Below, piece after piece: positions 56,084 to 64,000 of a stretch of DNA of 64,000 bases. A model generated the notes under the pieces. It had not been told where the DNA came from. It searched no databases and saw only the letters and a list, made by a program, of their open reading frames with translations. Both the position numbers and the translations under genes were made by a program. The stretch's first letter is position 1. Every line of letters starts with the position of its first letter. Origin of the DNA: Bradyrhizobium quebecense (GTDB lineage Bacteria > Pseudomonadota > Alphaproteobacteria > Rhizobiales > Xanthobacteraceae). The DNA lies in contig NZ_CP088022.1 in assembly GCF_013373795.3 (NCBI RefSeq), forward strand, positions 4,464,001 through 4,528,000, read 5' to 3'.

Positions 56084-56626
56084 TCACATCCCTTCCGGCC
56101 CACGCGTGATCGCGGCCACCCCGGTTCGTGACACCTCGACCAGGCCCAGCGGGCGCATCAGGTCGATGAACTGACTGATCTTGGACGAATTGCCCGTGAT
56201 CTCGAACACGAAGCTCTCGGTCGTGGCATCGATCACCCGGGCGCGGAACGCATCCGCCAGCCGCAGCGCCTCGACGCGGTGATCGCCACCGCCCCTCACC
56301 TTGACCATCGCAAGCTCGCGCTCGATCGAGCTGCCGGTCAGCGTCATGTCGACGACCCGATAAACCGGGATCATGCGGTCGAGCTGATGCTTGATCTGCT
56401 GGATCACCATCGGCGTGCCCGTGGTGACGATGGTGATCCGCGAGAGGTGCTTCTGGCTCTCGGTTTCCGAAACCGTGAGACTCTCGATGTTGTAGCCGCG
56501 GCCGGAGAACAGCCCGATCACGCGCGCGAGCACGCCGGGCTCGTTCTGCACGAGGACGGACAGCGTGTGCGTCTCGTTCGGATCGTGACGTTCCTCGAGG
56601 AAGTAGGCGGATGCGGGCTGGTTCAT
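56084..56626 (-). CDS. ilvN: Acetolactate synthase small (regulatory) subunit
   Basis: A 180-residue regulatory subunit. The N-terminal ACT domain starts THTLSVLVQNEPGVLARVIGLFSGRGYNIESL, the valine-binding region, and a second C-terminal domain follows (RVVDMTLTGSSIERELAMVKV). It sets feedback inhibition of the ilvI product. It lies two genes downstream of ilvI with a dehydratase-like gene in between; usually the two subunits are adjacent. The name ilvH would be equally apt. Confidence 0.95.
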   Translation of the reverse strand: MNQPASAYFLEERHDPNETHTLSVLVQNEPGVLARVIGLFSGRGYNIESLTVSETESQKHLSRITIVTTGTPMVIQQIKHQLDRMIPVYRVVDMTLTGSSIERELAMVKVRGGGDHRVEALRLADAFRARVIDATTESFVFEITGNSSKISQFIDLMRPLGLVEVSRTGVAAITRGPEGM

Positions 56627-56647
56627 GGTCGTCCCCTTACATTCTTT

Positions 56648-57634
56648 TCACGCCACCGCCCGCTGGGCGGCCGGCGCAGCATCCGTCCCGATCCAGGTCC
56701 GGAACAGATCGAAATCGATATTGCCGCCGCTCAGGATCAGGCCGACCCGCTTGCCGGCGAGCTTGCTCTTTTCCTGCAGCGCGGCTGCGAGCGCCGCGGC
56801 GCCTGCGCCCTCGGCGAGGTTGTGGGTGTCGGTCCAGTAGGCACGGATCGCCTGCCCGACCTCGTCGTCGGTGACCTGCACGATGCGCGAGGCGCCCTTG
56901 CGGATCAGGGCGAATGCATCCGCGTCCGGAATCCGCGTCGCCATGCCGTCGGCAAGCGTGTTGCTGGTCTCGGTGGTCACGATCTTTCCGGCCGCGAACG
57001 ACAGCGCATAGGACGGCGCCTCGGTCGACTGCACACCGATGATCTCGGTTTTCAGGCCGAGCAGGTCGCGCGCCATGATGCAGCCGGAGATGCCGGAGCC
57101 CTGCCCGATCGGCACATAGAGAATGTCGAGATCGGGCGCCGCACGAAACAGCTCGAGCGCGTAGGTCGCAACACCCAGCACCAGGTCCGGATGGAACGAC
57201 GGCACCATGTGCAGGCCGGCGAACTGGGCACGGCGCTCGGCCTCTTCCCGCGCGGCCTGAAAGTCCTCGCCGTGCTCGACCAGCTCGGCGCCGAACGCAT
57301 GCATGGCACGGTTCTTCTCGACCGAGTTGCCGCGCGGCACATAGATCACCGCCGGCACGCCGTGGCGGCTCGCGGCAAACGCCAGACTCTGGCCGTGATT
57401 GCCGCGCGTCGCCGAGATGATGCCGGGCACATCGGGCCGCTCGCGCTTCAACCGTTCGAGATAGACCAGGCCGCCGCGCACCTTGAAGGCGCCGATCGGC
57501 GTGTGGTTCTCATGCTTGACCACGACCTCGGTGCCGAGCCGTTCGGCCAGTAACGGCCAGGCATACGCCGGCGTCGCCGGCACCGCGGTGCCGACGATCC
57601 TGTGCGCGCGCTCGAGCTCTCCTAGATCAAACAT
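56648..57634 (-). CDS. Threonine dehydratase-like PLP enzyme (fold type II)
   Basis: A 328-residue PLP enzyme. The PLP Lys is in HTPIGAFKVRGGLVYL, with ATRGNHGQSLAFAA (phosphate/substrate loop) and a glycine loop GQGSGISGCIMARDL. It lacks the C-terminal regulatory ACT-like domain of biosynthetic IlvA. It could be a catabolic threonine/serine dehydratase or a racemase. Being inserted between ilvI and ilvN it could supply 2-ketobutyrate for isoleucine, which is inference. Start ATG 57634 (MFDLGELE). Confidence 0.86.
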   Translation of the reverse strand: MFDLGELERAHRIVGTAVPATPAYAWPLLAERLGTEVVVKHENHTPIGAFKVRGGLVYLERLKRERPDVPGIISATRGNHGQSLAFAASRHGVPAVIYVPRGNSVEKNRAMHAFGAELVEHGEDFQAAREEAERRAQFAGLHMVPSFHPDLVLGVATYALELFRAAPDLDILYVPIGQGSGISGCIMARDLLGLKTEIIGVQSTEAPSYALSFAAGKIVTTETSNTLADGMATRIPDADAFALIRKGASRIVQVTDDEVGQAIRAYWTDTHNLAEGAGAAALAAALQEKSKLAGKRVGLILSGGNIDFDLFRTWIGTDAAPAAQRAVA

Positions 57635-57659
57635 GGCAGCCCCGCCAGCGGTCTGCTCC

Positions 57660-57795
57660 CTCGCCCCGCTTGCGGGGAGAGGGTTGGGGTGAGGGAGAGC
57701 CTCCGCAGTGGCGGTGAGAGTCGGACTCGCGGAGAGCCCCCTCACCCGGATTGCGCTCACGCGCAATCCGACCTCGCCCCGCTTGCGGGGAGAGG
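57660..57795. repeat. Mosaic palindromic repeat, family A-like, copy 3
   Basis: Two direct copies of ctcgccccgcttgcggggagagg (57660-57682 and 57773-57795), each itself palindromic, flank ggttggggtgaggg and ccccctcaccc and an inner hairpin around gcgctcacgcgc. The arms resemble the liv-operon copies, but with a slightly different core. It sits in the 195-base gap between ilvI and the dehydratase-like gene. Confidence 0.8.
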
Positions 57796-57829
57796 TGAAG
57801 CTGGAGTGCTCGTCGCGTGTCGCGCATCA

Positions 57830-59605
57830 TCACACCAGCGCCTTGCCGCCGGCAAAGGCCTTCGCGGTCGCCTCATCGGTCGCTTCTTCCGGCAGTAGCA
57901 TCTCGTTGTGCGCCTTGCCCGACGGGATCATCGGGAAGCAGTTCTCCAGCGCCGCGACGCGGCAGTCGAACAGCACCGGGCGCCTGATCGAGATCATCTC
58001 CTTGATCGCGCCATCGAGGTCGGCTGGCTTGGTCGCCTGCAGGCCGACGCAGCCATAGGCTTCGGCGAGCTTGACGAAGTCCGGCAGCGCTTCGGAGTAC
58101 GAATGCGACAGGCGGTTGCCGTGCAGCAGCTGCTGCCACTGCCGCACCATGCCCATGTACTGGTTGTTCAGGATGAAGATCTTGATCGGCAGCTCGAACT
58201 GAACCGCGGTCGACATCTCCTGGATCGTCATCTGCACCGAGGCGTCGCCGGCGATGTCGATCACCAAGCTGTCCGGATGCGCCACCTGCACGCCGACCGC
58301 GGCCGGCAGGCCGTAGCCCATGGTGCCGAGACCGCCGGAGGTCATCCAGCGGTGCGGCTCCTCGAAGCCGAAGAACTGCGCGGCCCACATCTGGTGCTGA
58401 CCGACTTCGGTCGTGATGTAGGTGTCCTTGCCGCGGGTCAGCTCGAACAGCCGCTGGATCGCGTATTGCGGCAGGATGATATCGTTGTTCTTGCGGTAGG
58501 ACAGCGAGTTGCGCGCGCGCCATTGCGCGATCTGCTGCCACCACGCCTTGATATCCGGCTTCTTCGCCTCCGCCTTGAACACCTGCAACAGGTCGCCGAG
58601 CACGTTGCCGGCGTCACCGATGATCGGCACGTCGACGCGGATGTTCTTGTTGATCGAGGACGGGTCGATATCGATGTGGATCTTCTTCGAGCCCGGCGAG
58701 AAAGCATCGACGCGGCCGGTGATGCGGTCGTCGAAGCGCGCGCCGACGCACAGCATGACGTCGCAATCATGCATGGTCATGTTGGCTTCGTAGGTGCCGT
58801 GCATGCCGAGCATGCCGAGCCAGTTCGGCCCCGACGCCGGATAGGCTCCCAGTCCCATCAGGGTCGAGGTGATCGGGAAGCCGGTCGCCTCCACCAGCTG
58901 ACGCAGCAGCTTGGAAGCCTCCGGACCCGAATTGATCACGCCGCCGCCGGAATAGATCACGGGACGCTTTGCATTGGCGAGCAGCGCCACCGCCTTGCGG
59001 ATCTGGGTCGCATCGCCCTTCACGCGCGGCGTGTAGGAGATGTGGACGTCCGACTTGCGCGGCGGATGATAGGTGCCGGTCGCGAACTGCACGTCCTTCG
59101 GCACGTCGACCAGCACCGGACCGGGGCGGCCAGTGGTGGCGACATAGAAGGCTTCGTGCAGCACCCTGGCGAGGTCGTTGACGTCGCGCACCAGCCAGTT
59201 GTGCTTGGTGGCGGGCCGCGTGATGCCGACGGTGTCGCATTCCTGGAAGGCGTCGTTGCCAATCAGGTGGGTCGGCACCTGGCCGGTGATGCAGACCAGC
59301 GGGATCGAATCCATCAGCGCGTCGGTCAGCGGCGTCACCATGTTGGTGGCGCCGGGACCGGACGTCACCAGCACCACGCCGGGTTTGCCGGTCGAGCGGG
59401 CATAGCCTTCGGCGGCATGACCGGCGCCCTGCTCGTGGCGGACCAGGATATGCTCGACTTCGCTCTGCTGGAAAATCTCGTCGTAGATCGGAAGGACCGC
59501 ACCGCCGGGATAGCCGAAGACATGCTGCACGCCGTGATCGATGAGCGCGCGCACGATCATCGCGGCGCCGGTCATCTGATTGGGATCGTGGCTCTTGTCG
59601 GTCAT
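57830..59605 (-). CDS. ilvI: Acetolactate synthase large (catalytic) subunit
   Basis: A 591-residue TPP enzyme that starts isoleucine/valine synthesis by forming acetolactate or acetohydroxybutyrate. It shows GYPGGAVLPIYDEI, the catalytic Glu in HEQGAGHAAEGYARSTGKPG, and the C-terminal TPP region GDASVQMTIQEMSTA. A leader with promoter, Ile/Leu/Val-rich peptide and terminator precedes it. It heads the row ilvI, dehydratase-like, ilvN, methyltransferase, EamA, LysE. The name ilvB is also used for this gene. Confidence 0.97.
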   Translation of the reverse strand: MTDKSHDPNQMTGAAMIVRALIDHGVQHVFGYPGGAVLPIYDEIFQQSEVEHILVRHEQGAGHAAEGYARSTGKPGVVLVTSGPGATNMVTPLTDALMDSIPLVCITGQVPTHLIGNDAFQECDTVGITRPATKHNWLVRDVNDLARVLHEAFYVATTGRPGPVLVDVPKDVQFATGTYHPPRKSDVHISYTPRVKGDATQIRKAVALLANAKRPVIYSGGGVINSGPEASKLLRQLVEATGFPITSTLMGLGAYPASGPNWLGMLGMHGTYEANMTMHDCDVMLCVGARFDDRITGRVDAFSPGSKKIHIDIDPSSINKNIRVDVPIIGDAGNVLGDLLQVFKAEAKKPDIKAWWQQIAQWRARNSLSYRKNNDIILPQYAIQRLFELTRGKDTYITTEVGQHQMWAAQFFGFEEPHRWMTSGGLGTMGYGLPAAVGVQVAHPDSLVIDIAGDASVQMTIQEMSTAVQFELPIKIFILNNQYMGMVRQWQQLLHGNRLSHSYSEALPDFVKLAEAYGCVGLQATKPADLDGAIKEMISIRRPVLFDCRVAALENCFPMIPSGKAHNEMLLPEEATDEATAKAFAGGKALV

Positions 59606-59678
59606 GGTTCGCTCCGGATGCGCTTGTTTTTGCGCGGCTTTTGTCAGTTCTCGTCAATTCTGCTTCGGGCAATAAAAA

Positions 59679-59695
59679 GGGGCCCTAGAGGCCCC
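59679..59695 (-). terminator. Attenuator terminator upstream of ilvI
   Basis: In the transcript direction GGGGCC-TCTAG-GGCCCC is followed at once by UUUUUAUU (59678-59671). The six-base stem and U run are a textbook intrinsic terminator. Upstream, GCACACCGCC (59745-59736) can pair with GGCGGTGTGC (59706-59697), and GGATGG with CCATCC, giving competing stems next to the terminator. It lies between the leader peptide stop and the ilvI start. Confidence 0.85.
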
Positions 59696-59723
59696 ATGCA
59701 CACCGCCCGAATTTGGATGGCCG

Positions 59724-59789
59724 CTAGCCATCCCCGGCGGTGTGCCTGGGTACGACGGCGATAAGCAGTTTGGTAATAATATTGCGCAC
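59724..59789 (-). CDS. Ile/Leu/Val-rich leader peptide of ilvI
   Basis: A 21-residue leader read from GTG 59789: RNIITKLLIAVVPRHTAGDG before TAG, with codons ATT ATT ... CTG CTT ATC ... GTC GTA. All three branched-chain amino acids are sampled within nine codons. An in-frame ATG at 59825 would lie inside the -10 box, so the GTG is more likely. Ribosome stalling here is expected to steer the downstream hairpins. Confidence 0.8.
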   Translation of the reverse strand: MRNIITKLLIAVVPRHTAGDG

Positions 59790-59820
59790 GAGACGACCCA
59801 GTCTTCCCAAAGGTTGCGCG

Positions 59821-59848
59821 AACATAGCGGCCAAAGCCCGAATGTCAA
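59821..59848 (-). promoter_or_regulatory. Promoter of the ilvI leader
   Basis: TTGACA (59848-59843), a 16-base spacer and TATGTT (59826-59821). The -35 box is perfect and the -10 matches four of six. Transcription would begin near 59814, about 25 bases before the GTG of the leader peptide. Confidence 0.7.
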
Positions 59849-59969
59849 GGCAAGGCAGGCAGTTTCGCGATTTTTGAAGTGTAACGGGGTTCCAGCCGTT
59901 CGGCGAGTGTTTTTGCGCGGCGCAACGCGCATGGCAGACGGGCGCCCGGAGGCCGGAGTCCGAGAGGCC

Positions 59970-60050
59970 GTAGCCCGGATGGAGCGCAGCGTAATCCGGG
60001 ACAGTCTGCCCGAATGGACCCCGGATTTCGCTGCGCTCCATCCGGGCTAC
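59970..60050. repeat. Palindromic intergenic repeat, family D
   Basis: Exact 22-base inverted arms run from gtagcccggatggagcgcag (59970-59991) to its reverse complement at 60029-60050, separated by 37 bases with inner pieces aatccggg and ccccggatt. It sits between the ilvI promoter and the miaA stop (six bases away) and may serve as the terminator of miaA. Confidence 0.8.
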
Positions 60051-60055
60051 GGGGC

Positions 60056-60983
60056 CTACGAGATCCGCCCCTCCAGCCAATCTCCCGCGGCCTCGGGCAC
60101 CACCCATTCGAATTCCGGGAGCTGGTGACGAAACCAGGTGAACTGGCGCTTGGCGTAGTGGCGGGTGTCGGCCCGACCGATCTCGGCGGCCTCCTCCCGG
60201 CTGATCTCCCCCTTGAGGTGCCGGATCAGCGCCGGGACGCCATGGGCCTTCATAGCCGGCAGCAGCGGATCAAGCCCGCGCGCGGCCAGCGCCGCGACCT
60301 CGTCGAGCGCACCAGTATCGAGCATCGCGCCAAACCGCGCATCGATCCGCGCATAGAGCCGCTCGCGCTCCGGCGCGAGAAACAGCGCATGGAATTGCCC
60401 CGGCGGCAGCAGCGGCGGCAGGCCATCGCGATGCCAGTCCGGCAGCGGGCGGCCGGTGGCCTCGATGACCTCAAGCGCCCGCGCGATGCGGGTGCGGTCG
60501 CGCGGCTTCAGCCGTTCGGCCGATACCGGATCGCGCAGTGCAAGCTCGGCATGCAGCGCCTCGACGCCGTGCTGCTCCAGCCTTGCGCGCACGCCGTCGC
60601 GCACATCAGGGGGTATCGGTGGCACCGCCGACAGCCCGCGCGTCAGTGCCTTGAAATAGAGGCCCGAGCCACCGATGAAGATCGGCAGGCGCTTGTCCGC
60701 ACGGGCCCCACCGAGCACCCTGGCCGCATCCGCCACCCAGGCGCCCGCGGAAAAATTCACGCCGGCATCGACATGGCCATAGAGCCTGTGCGGAACCTGC
60801 GCCTCCTCGGCGGCGGTCGGCCGCGCGGTGATGATCCGGAGGTCGCGATAGACCTGCATCGAGTCGGTGTTGATCACGACCCCGCCGGCGCGCTGGGCAA
60901 GCTCGAGCGCCAGCGCCGACTTGCCGCTGGCGGTCGGCCCTGCGATAAGCACCGCCTTGTCCAACAATCCTGAATGCGCCTGC

Positions 60984-60985
<2 letters not shown>
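60056..60985 (-). CDS. miaA: tRNA dimethylallyltransferase MiaA
   Basis: A 309-residue enzyme that prenylates A37 of tRNAs reading U-starting codons. The N-terminal P-loop is [19 protein letters not shown], with DSMQVYRDL (substrate) and the C-terminal [14 protein letters not shown] motif. The ATG at 60985 pairs with the ATG of serB: the CATG at 60983-60986 contains both start codons on opposite strands. A longer frame to 61117 is open but is the serB shadow. Confidence 0.93.
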
Positions 60986-61889
<904 letters not shown>

Positions 61890-61950
61890 GCTCGCGAAGC
61901 TTGTCGTCCCCTGCCTACTTTTCTCAACAAGAGCGGCCGCGGCGTACTGG

Positions 61951-61972
61951 ATCCCCCGCTTTCGCGGGGGAT
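61951..61972. terminator. Hairpin after serB (repeat-derived terminator)
   Basis: atcccccgc (61951-61959) and gcgggggat (61964-61972) form a perfect nine-base stem around tttc, 61 bases after the serB stop and 30 bases before the convergent protease stop. The wording 'ggatcccccgctttcgcgggggatgac' is a dispersed intergenic repeat in rhizobia as I recall it. Confidence 0.6.
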
Positions 61973-62001
61973 GACAGTGAGGGTGAGGCGTCAGCGCGCT
62001 T

Positions 62002-63498
62002 CTACTGCACGCCGAGGGCGACGAAGCGCAGTTCGCCGTCACCGTTGGAGACCAGCAGTAGCACGGACTTCTTGCCGTCCTTCTTCAGCTGGTCGATCCG
62101 CTTCTTGATGTCGGCGGCGCTGGACACCGCCTCCTGCGCCACCTCGACGATGACGTCGCCAGCCGACAGCCGCTTCTCGGCGGCATCGGAGTTGCTGTCG
62201 ACGCCGGTGACAATGACACCCTTCACGCTGTCCTTGATCTTGTACTTGGTGCGCAGATCCTTGCTCAGAGCCGCGAGATCGAGACCGAGCGCCTTCTGGG
62301 TCACCGGCTTCTCGGCGGTGTCGTCCTTGGGCTTGGCGTTGGCCTGCTGAACCTTGTCGTTGTCCTCGAGCCGGCCGAGCGTGACCTTGCGGGTCTCTTC
62401 ATTGCCCTTGCGGATGACGACGACGTCGACTTCCTTGCCGACCGCGGTATCGGCGACGATGCGCGACAGATCTTTCGGATCCTTGACGTCCTTGCCGTCG
62501 AACTTGACGACGACGTCGCCCGGCTCGATGCCGGCCGGCTTGGCCGGGCCCTTGTCGTCGACGCCGGCAACCAGCGCGCCGCGCGCCGGCTTGATGTTGA
62601 GGCTGTCGGCGATCTCGTCGGTGACCTGCTGGATACGAACGCCGAGCCAGCCGCGGCGTAGCTCGCCGAACTTCTGCAACTGGTCGACGACGCCGGCCAC
62701 CGTCTTCGACGGCACGGCGAAACCGAGGCCGATCGAGCCGCCGGTCGGGGAGATGATCAGCGTGTTGACGCCGATCACCTCGCCATCGAGGTTGAACAGC
62801 GGACCGCCGGAATTGCCGCGGTTGATGGCGGCGTCGGTCTGGATGTAGCTGTCATACGGCCCTTGGCTGATGTCGCGGTTCTTGGCCGAGACGATGCCCG
62901 CGGTCACCGTGCCGCCGAGACTGAACGGATTGCCGATCGCGACCACCCAGTCGCCGAGGCGGATCTTGTCGCTGTCGCCGAACTTGACCGCGGTGAGCGG
63001 CTTCGGCGGCTTGAACTTCAGGACCGCGAGGTCGGTCTTCTTGTCGACGCCGACCAGCTCGGCCTTGATCTTGGTGCCGTCGTTGAGGATGACGTTGATC
63101 TCGTCGGCGTCGGCGATGACGTGGTTGTTGGTGACGACGATGCCCGCGGTGTCGACGATGAAGCCCGAGCCGAGCGAGTTGGTCTTGCGCGGCTGGAACT
63201 CTCCGCTCTTGTCGCCGCCCTTGCCGGGCGGGCCGCGGCGATTCTTGAAGAAGTCGTCGAAGAACTCCTCGAACGGCGAGCCGGGCGGCAATTGCGGCAT
63301 CGTCCGGTCCTTGGCCTCGATCGTCTGCGACGTCGAGATGTTGACGACGGCGTCGATCACCTTCTCGGCGATGTCGGCGATGCCCTCGGGGCCGCGTGCG
63401 AACGCCGGCACGGAGCTCAGCATGCTCGCAGCACCGATCGAGATCGCAGCTCCCATCATGCGGAGGCGACGGCTCAGGGCTGGTCTGGCAGCGATCAT
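62002..63498 (-). CDS. Do-family periplasmic serine protease (DegP/DegQ-like)
   Basis: A 498-residue HtrA-type protease and chaperone of the periplasm. A signal segment (residues 1-35) precedes the protease, with His in VVTNNHVIADA, Asp in KKTDLAVLKF and Ser in AAINRGNSGGPLFN. Two PDZ domains follow (about 290-380 and 400-498). The start ATG 63498 (MIAARPALSRR) has GGAGAAACTCCGAC ahead; the frame opens further to 63681, which is not credible. The gene is 186 bases after the DUF2065 gene on the same strand. Confidence 0.95.
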   Translation of the reverse strand: MIAARPALSRRLRMMGAAISIGAASMLSSVPAFARGPEGIADIAEKVIDAVVNISTSQTIEAKDRTMPQLPPGSPFEEFFDDFFKNRRGPPGKGGDKSGEFQPRKTNSLGSGFIVDTAGIVVTNNHVIADADEINVILNDGTKIKAELVGVDKKTDLAVLKFKPPKPLTAVKFGDSDKIRLGDWVVAIGNPFSLGGTVTAGIVSAKNRDISQGPYDSYIQTDAAINRGNSGGPLFNLDGEVIGVNTLIISPTGGSIGLGFAVPSKTVAGVVDQLQKFGELRRGWLGVRIQQVTDEIADSLNIKPARGALVAGVDDKGPAKPAGIEPGDVVVKFDGKDVKDPKDLSRIVADTAVGKEVDVVVIRKGNEETRKVTLGRLEDNDKVQQANAKPKDDTAEKPVTQKALGLDLAALSKDLRTKYKIKDSVKGVIVTGVDSNSDAAEKRLSAGDVIVEVAQEAVSSAADIKKRIDQLKKDGKKSVLLLVSNGDGELRFVALGVQ

Positions 63499-63684
63499 GT
63501 CGGAGTTTCTCCAGGCAAACGGGTTCAAATTAGCTGGTCGCAGTATGCGCCCGTGATCACAGAGTGCGCCCGAACGGGCATATGGCGCAAGCATCTCACC
63601 CGGGCATTTCGGCGAAAAACCGGCTGCGAGAGGCTCACGATTATGTTCATTCCGGCGCGGTCTGCGCGGTGGAACAGGCAACGA

Positions 63685-63885
63685 TCAGCGCCGCACCAGC
63701 CAGATCAGGATCAGTCCCGCAACCGCCGAGCCGATGCCGACGATGCGCAGGATGTTGTCGGGCGTGGCCAGCGCGCTCTTCATCGCCCGGCGCATCCAGG
63801 CGGGGCTTGCCGCAAACAGGATGCCTTCGAGCACGAACAGGATTCCCAACCCGATGAGGAAGTCGCCGAACGCTATGGACTTCAT
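63685..63885 (-). CDS. DUF2065 small membrane protein
   Basis: A 66-residue protein with two hydrophobic segments (FGDFLIGLGILFVLEGILFA and IVGIGSAVAGLILIWLV), the DUF2065 pattern. In many proteobacteria such a gene lies next to hflK/hflC and a Do protease, and the same order would place hflC just beyond the window edge. The function is unknown. Confidence 0.85.
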   Translation of the reverse strand: MKSIAFGDFLIGLGILFVLEGILFAASPAWMRRAMKSALATPDNILRIVGIGSAVAGLILIWLVRR

Positions 63886-64000
63886 CGGATGGCAGCCTCC
63901 CGCTCGATGCTTGTTGTTGTTGAGTGGCGGCGACGCGTGATCCGCATCGCCGCCAGATCGTGGTGTTCAGGTCGTGATGTTCAGGTCTGGACGTTACTGC
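63886..64000. other. Edge region with a hairpin
   Basis: A strong inverted repeat, tggcggcga (63925-63933) and tcgccgcca (63947-63955), lies upstream of the DUF2065 gene. A 14-base direct repeat (cgtggtgttcaggt / cgtgatgttcaggt) lies at about 63960-63990. The end of an upstream gene on the minus strand may lie at the edge, but I cannot name it. Confidence 0.35.

Noticed and set aside
57908..59764. A 618-codon plus-strand frame opposite ilvI
   Set aside because: Antisense shadow of ilvI; no sensible family pattern.
59724..60107. A 127-codon frame ending in the Ile/Leu/Val-rich segment
   Set aside because: Only the last 21 codons are meaningful, because the promoter -10 box lies inside the upstream part. 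It is reported as the leader peptide instead.

Overview
The window is high-GC, densely coded chromosome from an alphaproteobacterium, most probably Bradyrhizobium or a close relative. The signs are the gene families (DUF3551 small secreted proteins, DUF2336, DUF2065, FdsA/FdsB formate dehydrogenase, class I IlvC of 339 residues), GTG starts, several families of dispersed palindromic intergenic repeats, and many ABC importers. I see no rRNA, tRNA, CRISPR, transposase or prophage. It reads as core plus metabolic accessory chromosome, not as a mobile island.

Layout. 1-5.4 kb: NAD-dependent molybdenum formate dehydrogenase (fdsB, partial fdsA) with a moeA-type gene, and divergently fdhD and mobA, which together build and insert the cofactor. 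5.4-8.1 kb: a LysR regulator and an FAD-linked oxidase. 8.1-10 kb: leuA with a leucine-rich leader peptide and competing hairpins. 10.1-14 kb: Ada-type regulator, a SnoaL-like protein and a large membrane protein with a spermidine-synthase-like domain. 14-20.1 kb: a complete branched-chain-type (Liv) ABC importer whose last gene overlaps ppk2. 20.3-28.5 kb: NUDIX protein, orphan NitT/TauT-type binding protein, cupin, an Fe-S/SCP2 fusion protein, an SDR-like protein without the usual catalytic residues, an epimerase with a divergent XRE regulator, and a NitT/TauT-type permease plus ATPase. 28.6-33.4 kb: a ketopantoate-reductase-like gene and a 1257-residue calpain-like protease with six or seven tandem repeats of about 107 residues and a C-terminus typical of type I secreted proteins.

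33.7-40.6 kb: an IclR-controlled aromatic oxidation cluster (binding protein, Rieske dioxygenase alpha and beta subunits, SDR, two small unknown proteins, FAD monooxygenase). 40.6-52.5 kb: mixed genes, including two DUF3551 paralogues, an HD-domain protein, a glycine-betaine-type importer with fused permease and binding protein, a membrane sulfatase-fold protein, a TetR regulator facing a haem-type membrane protein across two identical-arm operators, an adenylate cyclase and a DUF2336 protein. 52.7-59.9 kb: branched-chain amino-acid synthesis (ilvC, ilvN, ilvI) interleaved with a threonine-dehydratase-like enzyme, a methyltransferase and two exporter-type membrane proteins; ilvI is preceded by a complete promoter, an Ile/Leu/Val-rich leader peptide and an intrinsic terminator. 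60-64 kb: miaA and serB, divergent with overlapping start codons, a Do-type periplasmic protease and a DUF2065 protein.

LeuA, IlvC, IlvI and IlvN are steps of one pathway, and both leuA and ilvI carry leader-peptide control, so charged Leu/Ile/Val tRNA levels probably set their expression. The most unusual single gene is the calpain-like repeat protease. The best regulatory signals are the two leaders, the TetR double operator and the IclR dyad. Function calls rest on motif reading only; no database search was run.
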